Below are positions 14,330-21,248 of a stretch of 21,248 nt of DNA, one piece after another. The notes below the pieces were generated by a model that worked only from the letters and a program-made list of their open reading frames with translations, was not told where the DNA came from and ran no database searches. The position numbers and the translations under genes are program-made. This stretch comes from a virus. The stretch is taken from positions 1-21,248 of IMG/VR virus record IMGVR_UViG_3300018428_000237, one strand, 5' to 3'. Numbering within the stretch: the first letter of the stretch is position 1; each line of letters begins with the position of its first letter.

Positions 14330-14668
14330 TTAATTGCTCCGTTGCCACCATTTAGTAGAGCCACCTGATGAAGATTTTGGGCGAAGAGGTTTATTCAACT
14401 GCGTTAATCTTTTTGTTATCGGGTTGAACTTCTTTGCTCTTTTTGTCTTTCTAGTAATTCTAGGTTGCAATCGTGCTTTAGTTTTCTTTAATGTGAATCT
14501 CTTTTTAACATCCAGTGGCTTTGAACAACTAGCAGGTGTAGACACCAATCTGCCAGATCTCCAACCAGATGTACATCGATATTTTTGAACAACCTTATTG
14601 CCACGACGTGCCCAGACACGACGCGCTTCAATTAACGGCTCTTCTCCAATTAATTCACCCAGATTCAT
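14330..14668 (-). CDS. Very basic MNLGEL-type protein, possibly internal head
   Basis: 112 aa, with many Arg and Lys residues spread over the chain (RRVWARRGNKVVQKYR, RFTLKKTKARLQ, RKTKRAKK) and two Cys. The start MNLGELIGEEPLIEARR contains an (L/I)-x-E-type site followed by Ala, like T4 prohead-protease cleavage sites. It is expected to bind nucleic acid. The perfect TATAAATA late element sits 5 bases before the ATG and there is no SD, so it is a clear case of leaderless geometry. Confidence 0.82.
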   Translation of the reverse strand: MNLGELIGEEPLIEARRVWARRGNKVVQKYRCTSGWRSGRLVSTPASCSKPLDVKKRFTLKKTKARLQPRITRKTKRAKKFNPITKRLTQLNKPLRPKSSSGGSTKWWQRSN

Positions 14669-14673
14669 ACTTA

Positions 14674-14681
14674 TATTTATA
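14674..14681 (-). promoter_or_regulatory. Perfect T4-type late promoter TATAAATA, leaderless type
   Basis: Exact consensus TATAAATA, then TAAGT, then ATG (14668). Expected +1 is the A of ATG. No Shine-Dalgarno sequence. Confidence 0.78.
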
Positions 14682-14698
14682 ATAAAAGAGATTTTAAC

Positions 14699-14980
14699 TT
14701 ATTTTAAAATAACAGCAACAACGCCGCTTAATAGAGTAACAAAAATAGCACCAACACCCCAGACTACTATCTTTTCTAATTTTGAAATTTGCGTTGCATT
14801 AGACTCAATTTTAGTGCTTAAACGATACTCAGTTTCTTGCAAATGTTGGTGTATTTGTAGATAACGTTCGCTACAAATGGCCACGTGGGCTTCTAGGCTC
14901 TCCGACTCAATTGGATAAGTTGGGTTTTCGCCCGGAATACTATGTAATGATTTTACGTCCGATGATATTCTTCCTACCAT
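14699..14980 (-). CDS. Coiled-coil protein with C-terminal membrane helix, XhlA/holin-like
   Basis: 93 aa: a charged helical region (about 28-70, with heptad-like Leu/Ile spacing) followed by one hydrophobic helix (72-93, VVWGVGAIFVTLLSGVVAVILK). This layout recalls XhlA-type haemolysin/holin-accessory proteins. It could serve in lysis, but many phage membrane proteins look like this. The AATAAATA element lies 5 bases before the ATG and overlaps the previous TAA stop; no SD is present. Confidence 0.78.
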   Translation of the reverse strand: MVGRISSDVKSLHSIPGENPTYPIESESLEAHVAICSERYLQIHQHLQETEYRLSTKIESNATQISKLEKIVVWGVGAIFVTLLSGVVAVILK

Positions 14981-14985
14981 AATGT

Positions 14986-14993
14986 TATTTATT
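14986..14993 (-). promoter_or_regulatory. Late promoter element AATAAATA, leaderless type
   Basis: AATAAATA, then ACATT, then ATG (14980). The element contains the TAA stop of the upstream gene (14989-14991). Confidence 0.65.
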
Positions 14994-15375
14994 CCAAAAC
15001 CTTTGGTAAGAAATATGTGTTTTTTATTTTAGAGTTCTTTGTTTCAATAAACTCTAGTGTGTCCGATACAGGAACGCCATTTAAATCTTCTGCAAGAGAC
15101 TCTAATGTAATTATACCGCCGTGCTCTACAGCAAAAGACCATGTCCAAACATTCCTTACTTTATTTTTATATATAGAACCAAACTGAAAACTTTCAAGTT
15201 TTCTCTTTTTCTTTACTGGTATATGTGAACCTAAAGGTTGGCATTTCATGCTTAAACAATTAATAATCATATCCCAGTTTTTTTGAGAGAAATCTTTACG
15301 CCTTAAAGAATGTGTAATATCAATTAAAGTATAAACAGTAAACCAGGTTGTAGTATCTGGATTAAACTCATGCAT
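14989..15375 (-). CDS. Unknown 128-aa protein, possibly leaderless
   Basis: 128 aa with mixed alpha/beta appearance (WFTVYTLIDITHSLRR, KKKRKLESFQFGS, HGGIITLESLAEDLNG). No family is recognised. The gene lies just after the terminator of the 88-aa gene, so it must have its own promoter: AATAAATA ends 5 bases before the ATG and no SD is present. Its stop codon lies within the promoter element of the next gene. Confidence 0.78.
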   Translation of the reverse strand: MHEFNPDTTTWFTVYTLIDITHSLRRKDFSQKNWDMIINCLSMKCQPLGSHIPVKKKRKLESFQFGSIYKNKVRNVWTWSFAVEHGGIITLESLAEDLNGVPVSDTLEFIETKNSKIKNTYFLPKVLE

Positions 15376-15380
15376 AAAAA

Positions 15381-15388
15381 TATTTATT
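15381..15388 (-). promoter_or_regulatory. Late promoter element AATAAATA, leaderless type
   Basis: AATAAATA, then TTTTT, then ATG (15375), immediately beyond the terminator at 15395-15419. This is the first transcription signal after that terminator. Confidence 0.65.
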
Positions 15389-15394
15389 GCTAAT

Positions 15395-15419
15395 AAAAAA
15401 CCCCCTCAATGAGGGGGTT
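15395..15419 (-). terminator. Strong intrinsic terminator after the 88-aa gene
   Basis: AACCCCCTC and GAGGGGGTT form a perfect 9-bp stem (15399-15407 with 15411-15419) around a 3-base loop; on the minus strand it ends in TTTTTT. Confidence 0.93.
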
Positions 15420-15443
15420 CTTTGTAAGTTGTTTAAAACAATC

Positions 15444-15710
15444 TTAGTATGTGAAATCAGCAGCTGTCCATGAACCACCTAGTGCTGTTTGTAGGTCGGA
15501 TGCTGTCCAACCATTTGGTGTTTCAACTGCTACTCGTGTACTTGTGCCTAGTGTACCAATTAGTACAACTGTTGCTTTTTGCTCAATTGTTTCAATAACG
15601 TGTGTTGCCTTTGCGGCATTTGACATGTCATCGCCTGCGATTGTGAAGTGAGCCAAGTCATGACCTACTACACTACCAGCTGCGATTGCGCCGTTTACTT
15701 TTGCTACCAT
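15444..15710 (-). CDS. Probable abundant 88-aa virion protein, monocistronic
   Basis: 88 aa, Ala/Gly/Thr/Val-rich, predicted beta-rich (MVAKVNGAIAAGS... TVVLIGTLGTSTRVAVETPNGW). It is the only gene of a complete unit: GATAAATA late element, 5'-end hairpin, strong AAGGAG (15719-15724, 8 bases before ATG) and a strong terminator. Such isolation and signal strength suit a highly expressed particle protein such as a capsid decoration protein. No family is recognised. Confidence 0.85.
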   Translation of the reverse strand: MVAKVNGAIAAGSVVGHDLAHFTIAGDDMSNAAKATHVIETIEQKATVVLIGTLGTSTRVAVETPNGWTASDLQTALGGSWTAADFTY

Positions 15711-15734
15711 TGGAATTTCTCCTTTTTATCATGT

Positions 15735-15753
15735 GCACCAGTATTACTGATGC
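15735..15753 (-). promoter_or_regulatory. 5'-end hairpin in the 88-aa gene leader
   Basis: GCATCAG pairs with CTGGTGC (one mismatch) around a 5-base loop. With +1 at about 15755 the hairpin begins within 2 bases of the mRNA 5' end. Such structures can protect mRNAs from decay; this is inferred. Confidence 0.6.
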
Positions 15754-15760
15754 TTACATT

Positions 15761-15768
15761 TATTTATC
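15761..15768 (-). promoter_or_regulatory. Late promoter element GATAAATA for the 88-aa gene
   Basis: GATAAATA, expected +1 about 15755, a 45-base leader with AAGGAG and a hairpin. Located in the gap after 15804-16583. Confidence 0.72.
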
Positions 15769-15803
15769 AATTGAAGTAAATTTTAAACACAATGTTTAAC
15801 CGA

Positions 15804-16583
15804 TTACTTTGTAGTGTATGAGGGTTTTGTGTACTTCTTTCCTGTTAGAGATTTGCCCAGTCGATATGCACCGTACGCCGCGGCGCCTGTTAGTCCTATA
15901 CCTAATGCTATCTTAGAACGAGTAGACATACCGCCTTTTGTACTAGCAGGTCGTGCTTTTTCCATATCTTTCACAGGCTCTTTCGGTACGTATTTCTTTT
16001 CTTTTGCTAGACTAGTCATAACTGGCATAAGTTCTGAGCGAATTGCTCTAGAGCGGAACGCCTGTAAAATTCTTGTTATAACTAAAGTTTTTTGTCCGTG
16101 ATTTAAATTAACCCAGTCAGATGCTAAACGACGAATGGATTTATACTGAGAATTATCAATTTTTAACTGGCGTTCAAGTCTAAACAAATACTGTGCATCG
16201 ACACTACCTGTTTTACCTTTTGCCGTTAAACGTAACCATTCTTTTAATTGTGGCTGATTTACACGTAACCCAGAAATAAACATATCCCTTGCTTGTTTAT
16301 CAGAAAACAAGTTGCTTGTATCATCTGTGCCAAGTAAACCAACTAGAAATACATACATGTCAGTACCATTTATACGGAATACATCAAAATTATTATACAT
16401 AACTGTTTTTTTAGCATAAGCGGCTGCAACAGGAGCATATTTAAATTCATTCTTAAGTATATTCAAGCAACATGCATACAGAAATACCAAATCGGCGGCA
16501 TCTTTAGCAGTAAACTTACCAACTTGCTTTTTCTGCCTAACTAGCCTGCTTTCGCATAACTCATTAATAAATTCTAATTCCAT
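15804..16583 (-). CDS. Unknown 259-aa protein, basic tail with hydrophobic segment
   Basis: 259 aa. Mostly helical and basic, starting MELEFINELCESRLVRQ; near the C-terminus a Gly/Ala hydrophobic stretch (about 226-246, IALGIGLTGAAAYGAYRLG) is flanked by Lys residues and could insert into a membrane. No family is recognised. AATAAATA ends 5 bases before the ATG without an SD. Its helical, Lys-rich body and position suggest an internal virion or ejected protein. Confidence 0.8.
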   Translation of the reverse strand: MELEFINELCESRLVRQKKQVGKFTAKDAADLVFLYACCLNILKNEFKYAPVAAAYAKKTVMYNNFDVFRINGTDMYVFLVGLLGTDDTSNLFSDKQARDMFISGLRVNQPQLKEWLRLTAKGKTGSVDAQYLFRLERQLKIDNSQYKSIRRLASDWVNLNHGQKTLVITRILQAFRSRAIRSELMPVMTSLAKEKKYVPKEPVKDMEKARPASTKGGMSTRSKIALGIGLTGAAAYGAYRLGKSLTGKKYTKPSYTTK

Positions 16584-16588
16584 AATAT

Positions 16589-16596
16589 TATTTATT
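16589..16596 (-). promoter_or_regulatory. Late promoter element AATAAATA, leaderless type
   Basis: AATAAATA, then ATATT, then ATG (16583). It begins right after the TAG stop (16598-16600) of the nucleotidyltransferase-like gene. Confidence 0.65.
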
Positions 16597-16597
16597 G

Positions 16598-17944
16598 CTA
16601 TCCATTCTTAAAATTAAGAGCACTAAACCCTAATCTATCAACAATCTTTAACGCATTACCAACATGATCAACTGCTACAAAGCCTTCTGGATCGCGAACC
16701 TCAAATGAACCATCTGGCATTTCTTCGAAGGTGTCCATTGCTCTAATACCGTGTAACTTTACCGCAAACATAGTTTTTACACTATACAATCTAAACCATA
16801 ACTCATATAAATGCAAAAACTTATCTTTATTTGCATCAAAAAATGCTAATCCTGTTTCTAATTCTTGTAGTCGTTTGTCAATAGAATCTTGTTTCTTTAA
16901 GTTTGCTATTTGCTTCTCTAGCCGATCTTCATAACGATTAATGTAAGCAGACGCAAACTGTTCAGCACTACTTGGAACAGTTCCCTGACGCACACTTGCA
17001 TTAATTGTTGACTCCAAATCCTTCTTAAAGTCTTTTCCCATATCCGCAGTTTCTAAAATACTAAAAAACTTTTTCCCTGTTGCTATTAAATCTTTTCTTG
17101 CATCGTTGATTGCTTTTCTAATTTCTGCTGTTTCTTCTGCTGTTAACGTTACCTGCCCGCTAACATCTTTAATACTAGCATCGCTAAACCATACGCCGTC
17201 TGTTTTAGTTAAATCTTCGACACCAGCACCAAATTCTGGCTCGTTACTTTCTGGCCAATTAGGATATGCAGTATGAAATACTATTCCTATTGTTGCTTTG
17301 TCTATTGCTCTACCCAAATCACTATTAACTGGAACAGCATATGTTAATGTATTTGGTTTAAAGAATATTGCTTCTTCGCCATCTAAAATTGCTCTATCTT
17401 TGAGTTCTGGTGTAAAAAGCAAATCACCCTGAAGTAATCCTTTAAAGTTTTTTGGAAATATTTTAGGCAGTTCTGCAAGAGCATGTTTTAATTTTTTACG
17501 TAAATTTGACTTATCAACGTCGCCAACATCTGCTTTGTTAGAATCAATTGCATCTGGCGTATTCATAATACGCGGAGTTTTTGCAAAAATGCCCTTATCC
17601 CCCATTATGAACTTACCTTTTGCGTCTCGACCTACAAACAATGCAGGAGAGCCGTCCCATTTAGTAGTTACGTTTACTGGAGACTTTGTGTGTCCTTCGA
17701 GTAAATCTAAAAGAGATGTAGCAATATTTAAAGCAACTTCGGCACCTTCATAACCGCCGTGAAAAACACTATCTTCAAAGTGCGTTAAATGTGTATTAGC
17801 ACCTTCATCTAGTTCAATATCATCTTGTATTGCTTTACGAACAGCCGCCAATTTATGAAAACCTACTTGTCGTTTGCGTGTGATACGCGGACCTCTAAAT
17901 TTACGTTTCTGTTTCGTATTCAGGATCAGTTCGTTGATCTGCAT
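16598..17944 (-). CDS. Ligase-like nucleotidyltransferase (T4-like marine phage family)
   Basis: 448 aa. TTKWDGSPALFVG (93-105) fits motif I of DNA/RNA ligases and capping enzymes, where the Lys (K95) takes the nucleotide; LLQGDLLF (170-177) fits a motif III/IIIa region, and EEAIFFKPN (190-198) may carry a downstream motif, though order and spacing are not canonical. The N-terminus MQINELILNTKQKRKFRGPR is basic, with the shared M-x-[LI]-x-E-[ILV] start. Such proteins are annotated as nucleotidyltransferases in T4-like cyanophages. AAGG lies about 11 bases before the ATG. It overlaps the upstream gene by 44 bases. Confidence 0.72.
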   Translation of the reverse strand: MQINELILNTKQKRKFRGPRITRKRQVGFHKLAAVRKAIQDDIELDEGANTHLTHFEDSVFHGGYEGAEVALNIATSLLDLLEGHTKSPVNVTTKWDGSPALFVGRDAKGKFIMGDKGIFAKTPRIMNTPDAIDSNKADVGDVDKSNLRKKLKHALAELPKIFPKNFKGLLQGDLLFTPELKDRAILDGEEAIFFKPNTLTYAVPVNSDLGRAIDKATIGIVFHTAYPNWPESNEPEFGAGVEDLTKTDGVWFSDASIKDVSGQVTLTAEETAEIRKAINDARKDLIATGKKFFSILETADMGKDFKKDLESTINASVRQGTVPSSAEQFASAYINRYEDRLEKQIANLKKQDSIDKRLQELETGLAFFDANKDKFLHLYELWFRLYSVKTMFAVKLHGIRAMDTFEEMPDGSFEVRDPEGFVAVDHVGNALKIVDRLGFSALNFKNG

Positions 17945-18176
17945 CGTTAATTCGCCTTAGTGCATTACTAAATTTTTCAATTTTTCCAGTACGAATAGCA
18001 TTTAAAAATTTCTTTTGTAATCGTTCTGCTGTCTCGTCGTCGTAATTACGCTCCAATAACGTCATAATATTATTAGCACTAGCAATAACGTGACTAGCTC
18101 TGTTCTCAACAATTAATTCTTTGTCTTTTTCAGGCAAAATATTATCAATTTCACTCAAAATGCTTTTTATTTTCAT
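17901..18176 (-). CDS. Small helical protein, MKIKSIL N-terminus
   Basis: 91 aa, helical and highly charged. No family is recognised. Upstream is a GATAAATA element with a 15-base leader and weak GGAA. The gene overlaps the start of the nucleotidyltransferase-like gene by 44 bases in another frame, so the two are coupled and may act together. Confidence 0.78.
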   Translation of the reverse strand: MKIKSILSEIDNILPEKDKELIVENRASHVIASANNIMTLLERNYDDETAERLQKKFLNAIRTGKIEKFSNALRRINDADQRTDPEYETET

Positions 18177-18196
18177 AACAATTTCCGTACTTTGTG

Positions 18197-18204
18197 TATT
18201 TATC
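18197..18204 (-). promoter_or_regulatory. Late promoter element GATAAATA for the 91-aa gene
   Basis: GATAAATACAC just after the helicase gene; expected +1 about 18191 with a 15-base leader. It begins the late region downstream of replication genes. Confidence 0.65.
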
Positions 18205-18219
18205 TATCTAAAGTTCTTT

Positions 18220-19602
18220 TTAACGATCCAACTTGTTCATATTTGCGATCATTTTACGCAAATTAGTTGCTTTAGCCTCAGTAGTTTTTCCATTTTCGTT
18301 TTCTCTGTCATCAGTTACTGAACTTTTTCTAACAACGTTACTATACAACACTTCTGATGGCTGTTCCTCTTCGCCTTCTGGTAAATCACTGATCTTCAAA
18401 CTGTCAATATCAAACTGTAAATCGACTCTTTGTCCTACACCGCTACTACTTCTAGTTTTCATAAACTGTATTTGATATCTGCCTCGTTCACGCATTGGTG
18501 CACTTGTAAAAATACCCAGCACATTATCTGCTGTTTGTACCTTACTTAAACCGCCAGCAATATGACTATGGTCAAATTCTATCTCTTCAACTGCTGTTCT
18601 ATTTAACTGCGATGCTGTTACTAGCAATGTATCTAACTCTACTGCTAAGTTACGCAACTCCTCGGCAACATACTTGTCTTTAACAAACAAATCACTAGGA
18701 CTAACCCGCTTGTCATTAGGCATCATTAAGTCGAGATAGTCAACAATAATAGCCTGCGGTTGTAATCCGCTTTGAATTTCATATTCTTTCAAGTACGACT
18801 TGAGTTGTGCCGCAGTTACACCACTTGGCAAGTATGCTATTTGTACTGCGCCTGCTTGCTTGGCAAGCATTTTTATCTTTAACTCGACATCTTCTAAGTT
18901 TTTAAAGAGACTTTTACTACTCATACCAGTTGCCATGCTGTCAATTCTCATGGCAACCAACTCCTCACTAAGTTCTAACGTAAAGTATATTACATTAACA
19001 CCAATCAATGCCCAGTTCAATGCAAGATTTTGTAAAAACAAACTTTTACCTGTTCCGCTACCACCAGCAAAGATATTAAGTTCGCCTTTGTTGAATCCGC
19101 CAAACAACTTTTTATCAATTGCTGTCCAGCCTGTGCTTATTTGACCGTTGTTGTCTTTTAATGTTTGTAATCGTTTGAGCGGATCCTCAAAATAATCTGT
19201 GCCTAGACTTTTTGTTAATCCAACTTCGCTTGCTTCCTTAACTCTTTTCTCAACCGAATAATACTCACCGCGCTCAATATCATCAGCACTTGCTAATATT
19301 GCTTGTTCCAATGCTTTAAACTTTACAAAATCTTGAAACTCATCTAAGAACCATTCCTTGTGCCTTGCTGTTATGTTGGTATCTAATTCAACTTCTATAC
19401 CAGTTTTTGCTTTAATTTGCTCAACTGTAGGCAAACTACTATATTTTTCACTGTGCTCATTAATTAATGCAACTGCAGGGCGAAATTTGTTGTTGAAATA
19501 AGTTGGTACTACTAAACTTTGTACACGAACATACAAATCTTTATCGCTTATTAAAAAGCCTAAAAACAACTTTTGTAAATCTTCAGTAAACTCTTTGGGC
19601 AT
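18220..19602 (-). CDS. 41: Replicative DNA helicase, T4 gp41/DnaB family
   Basis: 460 aa, close to T4 gp41 (475 aa). The RecA-type core has Walker A GGSGTGKS (180-187), a glutamate in YFTLE (210), Walker B IIVDYLDL (285-292, Asp288), and the sensor TASQLNR with Gln332; an Arg finger candidate lies in the KTRSSSG region. It forms a hexamer that unwinds DNA at the fork, powered by NTP hydrolysis. The gene starts where the primase gene stops (TAATG overlap), matching the T4 gp61/gp41 primosome pair. Confidence 0.96.
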   Translation of the reverse strand: MPKEFTEDLQKLFLGFLISDKDLYVRVQSLVVPTYFNNKFRPAVALINEHSEKYSSLPTVEQIKAKTGIEVELDTNITARHKEWFLDEFQDFVKFKALEQAILASADDIERGEYYSVEKRVKEASEVGLTKSLGTDYFEDPLKRLQTLKDNNGQISTGWTAIDKKLFGGFNKGELNIFAGGSGTGKSLFLQNLALNWALIGVNVIYFTLELSEELVAMRIDSMATGMSSKSLFKNLEDVELKIKMLAKQAGAVQIAYLPSGVTAAQLKSYLKEYEIQSGLQPQAIIVDYLDLMMPNDKRVSPSDLFVKDKYVAEELRNLAVELDTLLVTASQLNRTAVEEIEFDHSHIAGGLSKVQTADNVLGIFTSAPMRERGRYQIQFMKTRSSSGVGQRVDLQFDIDSLKISDLPEGEEEQPSEVLYSNVVRKSSVTDDRENENGKTTEAKATNLRKMIANMNKLDR

Positions 19603-20591
19603 TATATCTGTCTCTTTAACACATTTATTTTTATTGGATTATCTTCGATTGCATCTATTATACTTCTCAATGTAAACAGTCTGCCATACTTCTTTACAGC
19701 ATCAGCTACATCCTTGACGCCTTTATCCCATTCGGGGAAACTAATAGACCAGCCATGCTGTATTGCTGTTGGTATAAGTTTTTTTCCTGCTTTATCTCTA
19801 TCAGGTACTAATACAACTTTTTTACCAAAACTGTTTAAGAAATCTGCTTGTGTTTCTGTAATATTTGAACCTAACAATCCGACTCCATCTATGCCTATTG
19901 CATCAAACGGTCCTTCTACAAGTATAACATACTTCCTGTCTTTTGTATATAACTGATTTATGTTAAACAAATAATCACGCTGAACATCAACATAGTACTT
20001 TGGCGTTGTTTCTTTTCCAGGCTTAATATGTCTCGAAACCCATCCAACTACTTTGTCTTTAAAATAACAAGGTATAATAATACGCTTGTTTAGTTCCATA
20101 TATGTTTCAGGTGACCAATAGTAATCCCAGTTTTCGTAAATTCCTTTTCCTCGAGATTGTAGGTATGCCAGCACATCCTTGTCTACATCGCTGGATATTG
20201 GCTTTGCGTTCTTTGGTAACTCAACACCTTTCCAATCTAAATTAATTTTCCTAACCGGTTCAAACTCTACGTCTTGGTCTTTTTCTTTTAAACTTTCAAT
20301 CTTTAGTTTATTAATAGTACTATCTTCAACATTAAGCCCTGTTAATAAATTAATAAACTTGAGTCCCAATACGCTTCCTACCCACCATCCTGTTGTATAT
20401 CCACAGTTAAAGCAATGATAGGAGATTGCAGTTGGTTTAGAAAAGTTAAACCCGCCTCGCTTGCGTGTATCTGGTCTTGTTTCTCCCATGCTAATACACA
20501 TTGGGCAGTTTAATGTCATCCATCCACTTGGATTTGCTTTCTGGCCAGACAGACGCGACAGAATTAACGACTTTAATTTATCAATAAGCAC
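19602..20591 (-). CDS. 61: DNA primase, T4 gp61-like
   Basis: 329 aa, near T4 gp61 length. The zinc-binding domain has C29-xx-C32 and C60-xx-C63. The TOPRIM domain has VEGPFDAIG with E226 and VPDRDKAG with D264 and D266. It makes RNA primers for lagging-strand synthesis and pairs with the gp41-like helicase just downstream. The start is GTG (20589-20591) with no SD; TTAAAATA ends 5 bases before it, which is a weak match to the leaderless pattern in this window. Confidence 0.95.
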   Translation of the reverse strand: MLIDKLKSLILSRLSGQKANPSGWMTLNCPMCISMGETRPDTRKRGGFNFSKPTAISYHCFNCGYTTGWWVGSVLGLKFINLLTGLNVEDSTINKLKIESLKEKDQDVEFEPVRKINLDWKGVELPKNAKPISSDVDKDVLAYLQSRGKGIYENWDYYWSPETYMELNKRIIIPCYFKDKVVGWVSRHIKPGKETTPKYYVDVQRDYLFNINQLYTKDRKYVILVEGPFDAIGIDGVGLLGSNITETQADFLNSFGKKVVLVPDRDKAGKKLIPTAIQHGWSISFPEWDKGVKDVADAVKKYGRLFTLRSIIDAIEDNPIKINVLKRQI

Positions 20592-20600
20592 TACTATATT

Positions 20601-21248
20601 TTAACTTCTAAGTAGTACTTTGTCAAGTGTTCCTGTGTTTGATCCGTCTGGGACATGCACAAATCTAAACCAATTTGTCGTCATATAAAAATTAAAGGGA
20701 TCAATACCGGTTTTTGCTGTATATGTGTTTGCATCTATTATGTCATTTTGAGGGTGTAAGTCACAAATAAACCAATTTGTTGGTGCGGTTATATCGTGGC
20801 TACCTTCAACATAAAAAGTTCCTGTATAAGATGTTGCATAAACAGCACAAGTATGCAATGAACTTTGATAACTTCTGTTTGGCGAAGCACTTACGGCTTG
20901 ACTTTCATAGCGAGAGCCATTTGCTGTAAATGACACCACAGATATAGTTTCGGTTGGGCTTGGTAAAATATTGTCAAGTAATTCAACGGTGCCTATTGCT
21001 TTCTGTGACAAATCAGTATATAATGCACTTGTTTCACCTGTTGCAGTAGTTGTTGTTATACTGAATTCATATAATCCTGCGTCAAGATTAGCAGTATCTC
21101 CCCAACTAAATGTTACATCTAGCGTGCCTTTAGCATTATCTCGTATAACAGGGGTCTTTGTTAAAACAAGAACACCCGTATTTGCGTCAATAAGGTTAAA
21201 TGCCATTGTTAAATGTGCAAGAGATGCAAGGCGGCGATGCTCATCATA
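20601..21248 (-). CDS. Beta-sandwich structural protein, truncated at window edge
   Basis: The frame is open to the right edge (upstream codons read YDEHRRLASLAHLT before the first internal Met at 21206), so the gene probably starts outside the window. If it starts at 21206, it has 201 aa. The first part, DANTGVLVLTKTPVIRDNAKG, LDVTFSWGDTANLDAGLYEFSI, resembles the second half of a BppU/Ig-like baseplate domain whose first half would lie upstream. The C-terminal half, with TNWFICDLHP and TTNWFRFVHVPD, is another beta domain. Likely a virion structural protein next to the replication genes. Confidence 0.75.
   Translation of the reverse strand, partial: YDEHRRLASLAHLTMAFNLIDANTGVLVLTKTPVIRDNAKGTLDVTFSWGDTANLDAGLYEFSITTTTATGETSALYTDLSQKAIGTVELLDNILPSPTETISVVSFTANGSRYESQAVSASPNRSYQSSLHTCAVYATSYTGTFYVEGSHDITAPTNWFICDLHPQNDIIDANTYTAKTGIDPFNFYMTTNWFRFVHVPDGSNTGTLDKVLLRS

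Noticed and set aside
20589-20604. Leaderless late promoter for the primase (TTAAAATA, 5 bases before GTG)
   Set aside because: Two mismatches to the consensus, and primase is expected to be an early/middle gene; noted in the gene entry but not counted among the seven.
1-21248. CRISPR array, integrase, insertion sequence or attachment site
   Set aside because: No spaced direct repeats, transposase or recombinase motifs, or terminal inverted repeats were seen.

Overview
The window looks like part of the genome of an AT-rich, T4-like marine myovirus, of the kind that infects SAR11 or other marine bacteria. All 32 supported coding regions and both tRNAs are on the minus strand. Genes are packed with 1-4 base overlaps. 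There is a T4-type primase/helicase pair, a run of small virion-like proteins, and many copies of a T4-type late promoter element (consensus TATAAATA). The host cannot be fixed from the sequence.

Layout in transcription order, from high to low coordinates: a truncated beta-rich structural gene (20601-21248); gp61-like primase and gp41-like helicase (18220-20591); a block of virion-associated or unknown genes (9599-18176) that includes a ligase-like nucleotidyltransferase, a monocistronic 88-aa protein gene with its own promoter, 5' hairpin and terminator, several small basic proteins, a possible holin-type membrane protein and an SGNH hydrolase; a protein with a flagellar-hook-like repeat, a PD-(D/E)XK exonuclease and a tail-fibre-like protein (6462-9588); an early-type operon that starts with a minimal SET-domain protein and an Sm-like protein, followed by a large Ala/Thr-rich protein and two membrane proteins (3886-6403); a 37-aa membrane peptide followed by a terminator, then a HIT-like protein and two radical SAM proteins with a small gene between them (391-3832); finally tRNA-Gln and tRNA-Glu under a sigma70-type promoter, and a possible 34-aa gene at the edge.

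Two results stand out. First, the late promoter element occurs exactly 5 bases before the start codon of seven genes that have no Shine-Dalgarno sequence, which puts the expected +1 on the A of ATG. A second set of genes has the element further upstream together with a Shine-Dalgarno sequence. The exonuclease shows the same leaderless geometry with a sigma70-type promoter. This suggests organised use of leaderless mRNAs in a T4-like phage. Second, the accessory block at 391-3832 (small peptide, terminator, HIT-like protein, two radical SAM enzymes, small partner) is laid out like a peptide- or metabolite-modification cassette and I cannot assign it to a known pathway. The SET-domain gene under a near-consensus host-type promoter is a further candidate for takeover of host functions.
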